Shown here: piece by piece, positions 25,469-33,180 of the stretch
Layout of the letters: each line of letters begins with the position of its first letter
Position numbering within the stretch: position 1 is the stretch's first letter
NCBI RefSeq assembly: GCF_020595055.1
Contig: NZ_JAJDOO010000019.1
Coordinates: forward strand, 26,870-90,869
Direction of reading: 5' to 3'
From: Desulfosporosinus shakirovi
GTDB taxonomy: Bacteria > Bacillota > Desulfitobacteriia > Desulfitobacteriales > Desulfitobacteriaceae
Length of the DNA stretch: 64,000 nt
The notes under the pieces: generated by a model
The model's database searches: none
What the model was told of the DNA's origin: nothing
Seen by the model: the letters and a program-made list of their open reading frames with translations, nothing else
Position numbers and translations under genes: made by a program

Positions 25469-25831
25469 CTAATCCTCCTTGTAGCTGTCAATAAGCTTCT
25501 TAAGCTGCTCAGCCTCTTGCCGGCTTAATTTTTTATCATTCATGAATGCTGTGATAAAGCCGGGCAAAGAGCCGCCAAAGGTGCGGTTAATAAACTGTTC
25601 GCTTTCAAACTTCTGTACTTGTGCCTGGGGGACAAGGGCTGTGACCAGGGCATTTTCGTTTTTTAGAATCCCCCGCTCACAGAGTTTTTTCAGGACAGTA
25701 TAGGTGGTGGACTTTTTCCAGCCCAGCTGTTGTTCACAGAGAGTCACCAGTTCGCCGGAGCCAAGGGGTTCATTTTCCCAAACGATGGCACCAAAACGAT
25801 ATTCACTTTCACAGAGTTTAAGCCGGTTCAG
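25469..25831 (-). CDS. BlaI/MecI/CopY-family repressor, apparent CTG start
   Basis: The 120-residue winged-helix protein reads NRLKLCESEYRFGAIVWENE, then SGELVTLCEQQLGWKKSTTY (recognition helix), TVLKKLCERGILK, and a C-terminal dimerisation helix. It should repress the operon, and be removed when the adjacent M56 protease is triggered. The only in-frame candidate consistent with the ribosome binding site (AAAGGAGG, 8 nt spacing) is a CTG at 25831; no ATG, GTG or TTG lies between it and the upstream limit. The next in-frame GTG would remove the first helix. The operator (25851-25897) lies 20 bp upstream. Confidence 0.85.
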   Translation of the reverse strand: MNRLKLCESEYRFGAIVWENEPLGSGELVTLCEQQLGWKKSTTYTVLKKLCERGILKNENALVTALVPQAQVQKFESEQFINRTFGGSLPGFITAFMNDKKLSRQEAEQLKKLIDSYKED

Positions 25832-25850
25832 AGTTAACGCCTCCTTTAGA

Positions 25851-25897
25851 TCTATAGTTATAGACTTTTTCTTTAGTCTTTAGTCTATAACTATAGA
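25851..25897. promoter_or_regulatory. BlaI-type operator, 16-bp inverted repeat
   Basis: TCTATAGTTATAGACT (25851-25866) and AGTCTATAACTATAGA (25882-25897) are perfect inverted copies, and each half is itself a near-palindrome. Two such dyads upstream of the repressor gene fit binding by BlaI dimers. Confidence 0.75.
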
Positions 25898-26050
25898 CCC
25901 CATTTGTCAATGAGAAGGCTTGAGCAAACTGAATCCCCGGAAGGAGAAGGGCCTGGCAGCAGGTCAAATTCGTCAGCGCCGGAAGTAAATCCCCCAAAGC
26001 GCACCGGCTTGTTTGGCTGCACAAAATGCTTATAATCTCTTAGATTAGGT

Positions 26051-27559
26051 TTATATCAGCTCTACCGTAACATCTTCGCGTCTTTTTTCATGAAACACCA
26101 TGCGCCACTCCACATCGTCCACCGGCTCAAAGTGCAGTGAAGAGCAGGCAACATGGAGCTTGCCTTGGCCGCTGCCGCCGAAAATGATGGCAGTCGAACC
26201 ATCTGATCCGCCAATGATGGCGACGCAAATGCTGCCCGATGCCTGGGGCTCATTGGGATTGGTGCGCTTCTGCCGAGGTTGGTCGGAAGGAAGGCAATCA
26301 GTGACGGTGAATGCACCATCAGACAGATCCGGCGCGAGGGTATAGCTCATCACAGTATAGTGCATCGGGAACTCCTGATTTTGGCTGCCAAAATGCTCAC
26401 GAGACATTTCCTTCCGCTCATATTCCTGCACGGTCAGCGTATGCTGTGCGCCGGTGGTCGGGTGTGTAAACCCGATGCTCTCACCGGGTGCCGGTACATG
26501 GAAGTGCGGTCCCGACATAGCGACAGGCTCCTGCATCAGGGTTACGCTTAGCGTCGTGATCTGCGGTTTGCGTTTTTTCATCCAAGGAAAAGCAGAGCGC
26601 CAGATTACCCAGCCATAGGCAGGATCAAGGGCATAATGCTGTGTCACGCTCTTGGCCTCAAGGCCGTTGCCCTCTGGGAAGCAAGGATTCCATGACAAGC
26701 CGCAGCCATGAGCGCCTGAAAGAACAGTTCCGTTCAACACAACTTTCGGATTTATATTGATGGCCAGGGGATTTTCTGCGTGGATCTGCATCTGCTGTTC
26801 ATCGGTAAAGTCGGTGGTTCTATCGTTCTCAATAGAGAGATTCCACTTGTCCATAAAGGTACGGATGCGCTCAGCCGGAACCTGTAGGCAAAAGTCCACG
26901 ACCAAGCCTTTAGTGCAGGTGTAAATCGCTGGGATATGCCAGACTTCATCCTCCCAGGCAAACTGCCTAGCGAGAGAAATTTCCTTGCCGGCTCGTTCAC
27001 GTCCATGATACCCCCAAAAGTTGCCGTCAAAGTAAACCTTCCATTGGGGTATCTTCGGCTCGACAGGAACCCACTCATAGTAATCTTGCGTATATTTGAG
27101 GCGACTGTAATCAAACTCGGCCTGCAGCTCTTTGATATAAGCAAAGGGCTGCTCCCTAGGCGCGAGCAACATCTTCTCCCGAATGGCATCCAGCACAGCC
27201 TGCTGTTCACCGGTGAGAGGATTGTGCTGCAGGAAGGCGTCAAACTGCGCCTGATCCCAACAGTATACCTGCTCCAGTGCCGCAGCATCGCCGCAAGCCA
27301 GCAGGAGCCCCAGGAAGTCCCTAAAATCTCTCGCCACCGGATGCACATAGTTTCCCGGTGTATTCATCGGGCTGACGGCAAACACCATCTCGCCAAACCC
27401 ACCCACGAAGCAATAGTGGATACCATCCACACCGGCCCAGCCGATCACTTTCGCACCCTTGGGCGTGCAGAAGTAGTTGCTTTCGCTCTCGCTACGCTCT
27501 AAGCCAAGGCGGGAGCCGTCAATATTCAGTTTTAGATATCTTTCATAAGTGGTTGCCAT
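26051..27559 (-). CDS. large protein of unknown function with a GGSDGST motif
   Basis: 502 residues from the second of two adjacent ATG codons (better spaced from GAGG). No signal peptide or membrane helix. The first 110 residues (YERYLKLNIDGSRLGLERSE, WAGVDGIHYCFVGGFGEMVF) resemble SMI1/KNR4-like or immunity-type folds in flavour. The middle 350 residues are W/Y-rich. The C-terminus contains SICVAIIGGSDGSTAIIFGG, very like the IIGGADGPTAIFL motif of sodium-pump decarboxylase beta subunits, here in a soluble context. It is monocistronic. No function is assigned. Confidence 0.6.
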   Translation of the reverse strand: MATTYERYLKLNIDGSRLGLERSESESNYFCTPKGAKVIGWAGVDGIHYCFVGGFGEMVFAVSPMNTPGNYVHPVARDFRDFLGLLLACGDAAALEQVYCWDQAQFDAFLQHNPLTGEQQAVLDAIREKMLLAPREQPFAYIKELQAEFDYSRLKYTQDYYEWVPVEPKIPQWKVYFDGNFWGYHGRERAGKEISLARQFAWEDEVWHIPAIYTCTKGLVVDFCLQVPAERIRTFMDKWNLSIENDRTTDFTDEQQMQIHAENPLAININPKVVLNGTVLSGAHGCGLSWNPCFPEGNGLEAKSVTQHYALDPAYGWVIWRSAFPWMKKRKPQITTLSVTLMQEPVAMSGPHFHVPAPGESIGFTHPTTGAQHTLTVQEYERKEMSREHFGSQNQEFPMHYTVMSYTLAPDLSDGAFTVTDCLPSDQPRQKRTNPNEPQASGSICVAIIGGSDGSTAIIFGGSGQGKLHVACSSLHFEPVDDVEWRMVFHEKRREDVTVELI

Positions 27560-27856
27560 CATAACCTCGCATTCTATGTATTCGCTGACTAATCAGGATT
27601 TATCGCGATGTAGGACAAAATAACTACAAGACATTTTTACAACAATTCTCCCACGGAAGCGTGGCTATGCATCTTGATTAAGGGGTTTGCAATTTCTAGA
27701 ATTACTCTCACCTAGAATTCAATAATTTGCCTAAATATTCCTTCTTTCATCTCCTATAGTATCCATATTTTTTTGCTCAGGCAAAAATCCCAGGTGGTTT
27801 CACTTATGGTATCTATGATAAAGACTACCGACATATGGATCAGTGGTCCTATTTTG

Positions 27857-28045
27857 TTATTTCTTTCGTGCTCTAATCACTAAAAAATTAGGTTTATGTG
27901 AGTCTTTTGCAGAGGAAGGATCTCTTTCAAGAATTTCCGTTGTAGGAACGGGCTCCAGCATTTTTTCAATAGTAAAGCCAGCATCGATTATTTGGTAAAT
28001 CCCACGGATGTAGAGAAGCCCTATCCTCGCGAGAAATCGAGATAT
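27857..28045 (-). pseudogene. C-terminal remnant of a SAM methyltransferase
   Basis: The minus strand ending at TAA 27857 reads IYQIIDAGFTIEKMLEPVPT, TEILERDPSSAKDSHKPNFL and VIRARKK. This is the usual end of Methyltransf_11-type proteins. No start or SAM motif is present upstream. Confidence 0.6.
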
Positions 28046-28063
28046 AAAGTTTGTTATTTGAAG

Positions 28064-28092
28064 TTGACCGTTATGAACAATCGTATTATAAT
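28064..28092 (+). promoter_or_regulatory. promoter of the tetR-type gene
   Basis: TTGACC (28064-28069) and TATAAT (28087-28092) are 17 bp apart. The TetR-type operator lies just downstream, so repression by blocking would be expected. Confidence 0.65.
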
Positions 28093-28096
28093 TTAA

Positions 28097-28114
28097 GTGA
28101 ACGAACGTACACTC
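28097..28114. promoter_or_regulatory. TetR-type operator 1
   Basis: GTGAACGAACGTACACTC shares GTGAACG and CGTAC with the site at 28796-28815. It lies between the -10 box and the start codon of the regulator gene. Confidence 0.5.
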
Positions 28115-28130
28115 AGAAAGAGGTATTGAA

Positions 28131-28733
28131 ATGCCTATCCCAAAATCAAGTCAAAACAAAGAACGTCGGCAAAAATTTTTGGAATGTGCTATTGATCTAT
28201 TTATTGATAAAGGATATTTTAATACTTCTGTCCGCGAAATAATTGTTAAATCAGGTTTTGGAACTGGTACCTTTTATAATTACTTTATTGATAAGGAGGA
28301 TATTTTAAAAACGCTTCTGGAGGAGTTCGCGGATCAAATTATTTCAGGCCATAGCACCTATTACACAACCGAAAAAGATTTGTACAAAAGATTTGTAGAA
28401 ACAAAACGTGTGACCATGGAAATCTTCGCCCAGAACGAGAAACTGTCAGAAATATATAGTCGAGTAGCTGGAACAAGCGAAGCCATTGACAAATGCCTTA
28501 AGCAGTTTGAGGATAAATTAATTGGGTTTTATATTAGGAATATTGAGTATGGCATTAATAAGGGTGCTTTTAATAACGTTTCGGTCCCTCCGGTCGCCCA
28601 CGCCATACTGGCAGTAGAAAAATTCCTGTTGTACAAATGGATAGTATTAAAGGATATAACTAACGAAGAAATGGTAGAAATGGTTATATCTTTCCACGAA
28701 ACCCTGGCTAAAGGTTTAGTCAACAATAAGTAG
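28131..28733 (+). CDS. TetR-family transcriptional regulator
   Basis: 200 residues. The N-terminal HTH reads RRQKFLECAIDLFIDKGYFN, TSVREIIVKSGFGTGTFYNY and FIDKEDILKTLLEEF, the classic TetR_N pattern. The C-terminal ligand domain is helical (EIFAQNEKLSEIYSRVAG). Similar operator sequences flank the gene, so it probably represses itself and the following M24 peptidase gene, which is now broken. The ligand is unknown. Confidence 0.88.
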   Translation: MPIPKSSQNKERRQKFLECAIDLFIDKGYFNTSVREIIVKSGFGTGTFYNYFIDKEDILKTLLEEFADQIISGHSTYYTTEKDLYKRFVETKRVTMEIFAQNEKLSEIYSRVAGTSEAIDKCLKQFEDKLIGFYIRNIEYGINKGAFNNVSVPPVAHAILAVEKFLLYKWIVLKDITNEEMVEMVISFHETLAKGLVNNK

Positions 28734-28741
28734 TTATTCTG

Positions 28742-28785
28742 AAAGGGCTTTTGTTATCAGGGTTTCAACAACGGCCCTTTTTGTT
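28742..28785 (+). terminator. terminator after the tetR-type gene
   Basis: AAAGGGC (28742-28748) pairs with GCCCTTT (28774-28780), followed by TTGTTT. It lies 9 bp after the stop. Confidence 0.7.
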
Positions 28786-28795
28786 TAACGAGGAA

Positions 28796-28815
28796 GTGAA
28801 CGTCCGTACGTTCGC
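28796..28815. promoter_or_regulatory. TetR-type operator 2
   Basis: GTGAACGTCCGTACGTTCGC contains the near-perfect dyad GAACGT-CGTACGTTC. It stands 35 bp before the peptidase start codon. Confidence 0.6.
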
Positions 28816-28849
28816 TATTTAACCTACCTGAAAAGAGAGGGATTATATA

Positions 28850-29082
28850 ATGAGGTTGACTCCAGCAGGTGAACTGACAAGGCGGATTACCGCATTGCAA
28901 AAACTGTTGCAGCAAAAAGGCGTTGACGGTGCGTTAATCGTGGATAGCACGGATATGTTTTATTTTGCGGGCACGGCTCATCGTGCCCACCTGTTTAGTC
29001 CTGCAGAGGGCAAGCCCTGTTGATTGAGTATGGATATAACAACATAACTACACTCTATTTTCCCGAGTCAAGGACTCTTTAA
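28850..29082 (+). pseudogene. N-terminal remnant of an M24 (Xaa-Pro) peptidase
   Basis: The frame from ATG 28850 gives MRLTPAGELTRRITALQKLL, then VDGALIVDSTDMFYFAGTAH, the creatinase N-terminal domain, and stops at 29021. With one more C in the run before CTGTTGATT (about 29016-29018) the frame would continue LLIEYGYNNITTLYFPESRT to a TAA at 29080. The metal-binding catalytic domain is absent. Confidence 0.75.
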
Positions 29083-29215
29083 AAGAAATAAAAATAATGC
29101 GCCATACTTTGCTTTATTTCTTCATGTTTAATTGCTATGAAACACTATACTAATTTTGCTCCCAGCCGAATCTATCGCTAACGGGTATCTTGTAATGGCA
29201 AATGGAGGTAATCCT

Positions 29216-29572
29216 ATGTTTAAATCAGGAGTTGGCTTCTATTACAATGTTAACAATTGTGAGCGTACTTTAGAATTCTATGCCGAGAAGCTTGGCTTTA
29301 AGGTGCTACTTATAGATGAGTACAAGGGACAGGCAATGGTGACCACAAACACCGAGGATTACTATATCGGGTTCGCTGAAACTCATTCAATTGTCCCTTC
29401 TTCAACGTGCATTACTTTCGAAGTAGAGAACATCGAGCAAGTAGTTCATACACTACGACAAAAGGATGTCGAGTTCCAAGGTGATATTTTTGAGATTCCC
29501 GGCGTGGTCAAACTGGCCACGTTCAGCGACCCCGACGGATATAAACTGATGCTTTCGGAGAGAATCGGGTGA
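29216..29572 (+). CDS. VOC-family (glyoxalase/bleomycin resistance) protein
   Basis: ATG 29216 with AATGGAGG upstream gives 118 residues. The single VOC module shows GFYYNVNNCERTLEFYAEKL at the start, a central THSIVPSSTCITFEVENIEQ and the C-terminal ATFSDPDGYKLMLSERIG. Such proteins bind a divalent metal and act on or sequester small molecules; which one cannot be said. It is alone on the plus strand, between the M24 remnant and the znu remnants. Confidence 0.82.
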   Translation: MFKSGVGFYYNVNNCERTLEFYAEKLGFKVLLIDEYKGQAMVTTNTEDYYIGFAETHSIVPSSTCITFEVENIEQVVHTLRQKDVEFQGDIFEIPGVVKLATFSDPDGYKLMLSERIG

Positions 29573-29929
29573 TAAGTTAACAAAAGCAAAGGCTAAGACT
29601 TCCATTCCCATTTCTTCTCGTCAACATATAGTAGTAAATTTTTTAATTTATGAATACCATTGTCTCCAGCAATATTTTCATGACGACCAGCGGCACCCTC
29701 ACAGGTCTACGGGACGTTAAGGTCATCGGAACTGTTACCGATGATCTATTCGACCCGCCTCAGGCTTAAGCACCGGCCCAACACTGACCTAACCTCAGCA
29801 ACAAGCAAACTGCCGGCCAAGTCTGGCTTGGCCGGCAATTCCGGGCTTCAAAAAAAGGAATTGGGTCAGGCTTCGCGGAATCTTACGCCTGCGGCATAAA
29901 AGGATACTCCGGAAAAATCCACAGTATAA
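29573..29929. other. gene-poor stretch with one GC-rich hairpin
   Basis: A frame on the plus strand (about 29650-29769) reads MTTSGTLTGLRDVKVIGTVT and then DDLFDPPQA before a stop; it looks like the end of a decayed gene but I cannot name it. TGCCGGCCAAG (29811-29821) pairs with CTTGGCCGGCA (29827-29837) and has no T run. Confidence 0.35.
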
Positions 29930-30015
29930 TTAATGGCTCAACCTCACTGCCCAACGAAAAAAATACGCTAGAAAATAACAGCCTACCGATAGAATCACGA
30001 TAGAAGCACCGGTTC
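29930..30015 (-). pseudogene. C-terminal remnant of a ZnuB-type permease, copy 2
   Basis: The minus strand reads GASIVILSVGCYFLAYFFRW and AVRLSH before TAA. It matches the ZnuB C-terminus at 45727-45895 (GASIVILSVGGYFLAYIFRW). It lies directly after a ZnuA remnant, so the ATPase gene and the rest of both flanking genes have been deleted. Confidence 0.65.
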
Positions 30016-30049
30016 TCCGTGATTATGGGAAAGCTAATATTTAAGCCGC

Positions 30050-30250
30050 TCATTTCATTGTTCCCGTTATAGCTTTAATCATTGTCTGCAGGTTTGTTAT
30101 ATAATCTGCCGATAGAGGATCGAGCATCTCTTTCCTCCCACCAATTTCTTCGACGAAGGCTTGGGGCTGCTTGCTGTCAATTTCGGCCTGGGAAAAGATA
30201 ACCTTGATGTTTTCTGCTTTAGCAAGATCAGGGAAAATTGATACTTTAAT
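30050..30250 (-). pseudogene. C-terminal remnant of a ZnuA-type metal-binding protein
   Basis: The frame reads DLAKAENIKVIFSQAEIDSK, QPQAFVEEIGGRKEMLDPLS and ADYITNLQTMIKAITGTMK, the usual end of zinc/manganese binding proteins (cluster A-I). The N-terminal signal and His ligands are missing. It has become joined to the end of the gene at 30256. Confidence 0.65.
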
Positions 30251-30255
30251 GGCAT

Positions 30256-31374
30256 CTATTTGTACCAACTATTAATGACGTTGATGCTCTGGTCACTTGG
30301 ATAATAGTTTTTAAACTCATCGTTTTTTCCAATTGCGAAAACTGATAAACCCAAATTCCAACTCTCTTTCTCGAATACTTCTTTGTATGCTTGGAATCCA
30401 TTTGCTTGTTCTTGCTCATTAAGTATGGTTGAGGGCTCTGGATTCCAAGGATGAACCATCGCTTTATTCCGTTTTGGAAAACCTAGCTCGCCAAAAAAAA
30501 TTGGTTTATTCCATTGGGTCGATAATTTCTTCAGCTCTTCATAAATATTCTGGTGTCTACTGAAAATTTTTGTACTGTAAATCGAACTTACTAGATTCTC
30601 CACAGTATTTGTGTCTTGATCAGTGAGTTCAAAGTATGCTGCAACTGAAATAAAATCAACTTTTTCAAGAACTGGGTTATTTAGTTTCGCTGTATATGTG
30701 TCGTGTAGACCGTTCTTTTCGGTGTCCCATGCTGCGGTGTACCACCAATTTGTCTTATATGTTATACGCCCCTGGTAGTTTGTTCGAACAAAATTTGCAA
30801 CATCATTCCAAAGAGCATATTCCTTTTCAAACTTGTCAAAATTAGACCCTATACAAAGAGCATAAACTTTGTAAGGTTTGGCTATATCCTGAATAAGCGG
30901 CTTGAGCACTCCCTCTTTCCAATTCCTGAACCATTCATCTTTATCATAAGGATTTAATTGCGTTTCATAAAGTTCCCCGTTTTTAATGTAGGGGTAGGGC
31001 TCTAATATCACATTGATTCCCTGATACCTAAGCTTTTTGATTAGCTGATTAGCTTTCTTTTTACTTTCCGTGTTTATTGTTGCTGAATTTGCCGTTAATG
31101 ATGAAATATCAATTCGAACCGGTACATTGACAGTGTTTAAGCCAAGAGCCTCAATGTCTATCAAAGCCTGTTCCAATGAGTAATCCACTGAAAGATTACC
31201 GGATTTAATTTTTTCACCCCAAGGAGTGATAATTCTATTTTTCTCATATTGCTTACCAATATAAACTACATCGATCAGAACTTGTTTTACGAGAATTGCA
31301 GAAATTATCAACAATACTAAGGCTATGTATTTTAGCTTATGACTTTTCAAATGAATCGAAAGCACTTTGAACAT
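30256..31374 (-). CDS. membrane-anchored GH113-like TIM-barrel protein
   Basis: The ATG at 31374 has TTGGAGG 7 nt upstream; the product has about 372 residues. After one N-terminal membrane helix (LKYIALVLLIISAILVKQVL) comes a domain that opens RIITPWGEKIKSGNLSVDYS and LEQALIDIEALGLNTVNVPV, with LRYQGINVILEPYPYIKNGE, YALCIGSNFDKFEKEYALWN and PIFFGELGFPKRNK. These fit the glycoside hydrolase TIM barrel of GH113-like proteins, with the Glu in FFGELG as the likely catalytic residue. Here the usual second Glu (GNE) is replaced by GSNF, so activity is uncertain. The neighbours are remnants and give no hint. Confidence 0.65.
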   Translation of the reverse strand: MFKVLSIHLKSHKLKYIALVLLIISAILVKQVLIDVVYIGKQYEKNRIITPWGEKIKSGNLSVDYSLEQALIDIEALGLNTVNVPVRIDISSLTANSATINTESKKKANQLIKKLRYQGINVILEPYPYIKNGELYETQLNPYDKDEWFRNWKEGVLKPLIQDIAKPYKVYALCIGSNFDKFEKEYALWNDVANFVRTNYQGRITYKTNWWYTAAWDTEKNGLHDTYTAKLNNPVLEKVDFISVAAYFELTDQDTNTVENLVSSIYSTKIFSRHQNIYEELKKLSTQWNKPIFFGELGFPKRNKAMVHPWNPEPSTILNEQEQANGFQAYKEVFEKESWNLGLSVFAIGKNDEFKNYYPSDQSINVINSWYK

Positions 31375-31414
31375 TCCAAATCCTCCAAAGTTCATTATCC
31401 GATACCGGACTAGG

Positions 31415-31632
31415 CAAATGTCTCAATAACTGCTACAGGCTCAAAATCCGTAAGCTTGCAGACCTCTTTGAAATAGACCAGCAGGATGAAATACATCCCG
31501 CGTCTCCTCAAATTCATCCACATGCTCAATGTTGATTTGTTCACATTGGGTATACTGTCTTCCTTGCCTAAGATCGCAACACGCCTGGGAGAAATCCCCC
31601 AAAGCTCACCGGCTTGTTTTGCCGCACAAAAT
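31415..31632 (-). repeat. deletion derivative of the 22.46-26.03 kb locus
   Basis: 31415-31540 repeats the 3' part of the gene at 22464-22832 with a few changes and a 1-2 base insertion. 31583-31632 repeats the stretch at about 25985-26032 (AATCCCCCAAAGC, ACCGGCTTGTTT, GCACAAAATG). In the intact locus these two stretches enclose the M56/BlaI operon, so this looks like a second copy from which the 3.4 kb in between was lost. Confidence 0.7.
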
Positions 31633-31677
31633 GAGAATGATACGACATAAATTTAAAAATTTGTAAGCCCTAATCAT

Positions 31678-32253
31678 CTAATGAATACCCATATAATATT
31701 GAACCATTATATACAAGGGTAAAGCCATCTGTAATAGCACCATAATTTCAATATTAATTCCGAAATAAATTTTTGAATTAGGGCCAAGCCCTCTCTGCCC
31801 TACATCTATTAAAGTTTTATTATTATCATATATATTGAATGAATTTGACAAATTATAGCTTGTTGCAGTACCATCTTCATTCAAGATATAATTATATAAA
31901 AATTCTCCACTATCATAATTAATGAATTGGTTAGCATCAAAATTGAAATAAATATCATTTCCACGATGCATAATATTCTCTAATAAAATTTCAACATTAC
32001 CTACTTTTGCTATCTCTTTATTCAATTCTATTACTTCATTTTTGTTCTTCGGAATCCAAGTTGGTTCTATAGATGCTGTAAAATTAACTGGTTTCTGAAC
32101 TTCGTAAATTTTATAACCATCGTAATTCAGAACATTATTATATATTCCCTCTTTACTTAGATTATTTTTATAAAATAATGTAGATATTAAAATGATGACA
32201 AAAAAACCCGTACACAAAAGAGTTTTATAAATTAAACTCTTATTCTTTAACAT
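31678..32253 (-). CDS. exported or membrane-anchored protein, end frameshifted
   Basis: 191 residues, with one N-terminal membrane helix (TLLCTGFFVIILISTLFY) and an external domain (NVEILLENIMHRGNDIYFNF, DSGEFLYNYILNEDGTATSY). I do not know the family. The last 20 residues look wrong. One additional A at the run 31746-31748 would give YGAITDGFTLVYNGSILYGY and SLDD, ending at 31670, which is a more natural end. The start region resembles the upstream region of the small exported protein at 15497 (GCGAAGGAATAC). Confidence 0.55.
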   Translation of the reverse strand: MLKNKSLIYKTLLCTGFFVIILISTLFYKNNLSKEGIYNNVLNYDGYKIYEVQKPVNFTASIEPTWIPKNKNEVIELNKEIAKVGNVEILLENIMHRGNDIYFNFDANQFINYDSGEFLYNYILNEDGTATSYNLSNSFNIYDNNKTLIDVGQRGLGPNSKIYFGINIEIMVLLQMALPLYIMVQYYMGIH

Positions 32254-32394
32254 TAAACCAACTCCCTTCTTTTACTCAAACAAAACCTCCAATTCCAACA
32301 TATACTATTTTTCCTACGCAATATCTTACTACTGCGAAGGAATACTCTAAATTCTTTTCGTCCGCGCCTAGGATGGCGCGTCCTTTGCACGATA

Positions 32395-32475
32395 TGTCGT
32401 AGAACGTCCCGGCAGTTCCGAAGCGTCATACTACATTCATAATATCCAAGTGTCGCAAAGCCCTCTGTTATATGC
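32395..32475. repeat. element related to 15894-15965
   Basis: It shares AACGTCC, then CTAC-TTCATA, and GCAAA-CCCTCTGTTA with the element at 15894-15965, while the left arm differs and no longer pairs with the right arm. Both stand upstream of small minus-strand genes for exported proteins. Confidence 0.4.
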
Positions 32476-32498
32476 CATAGTCCGGCTTCGAAGGCTAA

Positions 32499-32765
32499 TC
32501 AAAGATTATATCCAACTTTCCTATTTTCATTATTTGAAAACAAAATAAGATTTGGACCATTCATTGTTCCCGTTCCATTATTGCCATTCTTCCATGGAAT
32601 AGTTGTATATGATAAAATTGTTTGTCTTTGACCAGGGTATAGAATAAAAGTCCCAGGATCTTCTGAATTCTCTACTCTTGTCAAGGACCATGGGGATATG
32701 CCAGACCCCAATAATATCTTATCACCGATTGAAAATCCTGCCTTGGGAAAGCACCTGAGTTTTAA
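32499..32765 (-). pseudogene. fragment of an exported-type protein
   Basis: An open frame from about 32765 reads AGFSIGDKILLGSGISPWSL, TRVENSEDPGTFILYPGQRQ and so on to NNENRKVGYNL. It is coding-like (beta-rich, no frameshift), but there is no start codon with a ribosome binding site before the in-frame stop upstream; the ATG at 32711 lies inside the conserved-looking part. Confidence 0.4.
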
Positions 32766-32789
32766 TTCCGAAAAACCCAGGGATTATTG

Positions 32790-33090
32790 TTAAGATATAG
32801 CCCTACTAATTAAGTTGAGCTGCAACTTTCCGCCGGTAAATACTGCCTCATAGCTGGGAAAAACCGCTCCTGTATTTCCAAACCAGGATACTCCGGTTAT
32901 TTTCGCCTTATCCTCATCATATTCCTTTATTTCTACCCACAACAAGGACCCCCCCAAGGTTCTTATTAACCTGCCGTCAGCATCAACTTCAAAGTGGCTA
33001 TTGTGCCAAGGTGCCTAATTTTACGGCACTGATTTTTTGATCAGAAGTTTTATTGCCCTCATTATTTAACAGGAATCCTACTCTTCTGAA
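32790..33090 (-). pseudogene. fragment of a second exported-type protein, frameshifted
   Basis: The frame ending at 32790 reads NSHFEVDADGRLIRTLGG, LLWVEIKEYDEDKAKITGVS and WFGNTGAVFPSYEAVFTGG. Upstream, a different frame reads RRVGFLLNNEGNKTSDQKIS and stops at about 33003, so a shift separates the two parts. It has no start and lies just after the terminator of the S-layer gene. Confidence 0.45.
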
Positions 33091-33100
33091 TTCAAGAATA

Positions 33101-33143
33101 TAAAAACAGAAGTCCTCTCCTCAAATTGAAGAGAGGACTTCTG
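33101..33143 (-). terminator. terminator of the SLH protein gene
   Basis: On the minus strand CAGAAGTCCTCTC pairs with GAGAGGACTTCTG (33107-33143), followed by TTTTTAT. It is 38 bp after the stop codon. Confidence 0.88.
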
Positions 33144-33180
33144 CTTAATCAACAAACAACCTATATCCGATTAGTATTGT

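Noticed and set aside
32640..32710. GACCATGGGGATATG as a seventh copy of the CCATGGAGGT motif
   Set aside because: No pairing arm and no T run; the match is only the short GACCATGG.
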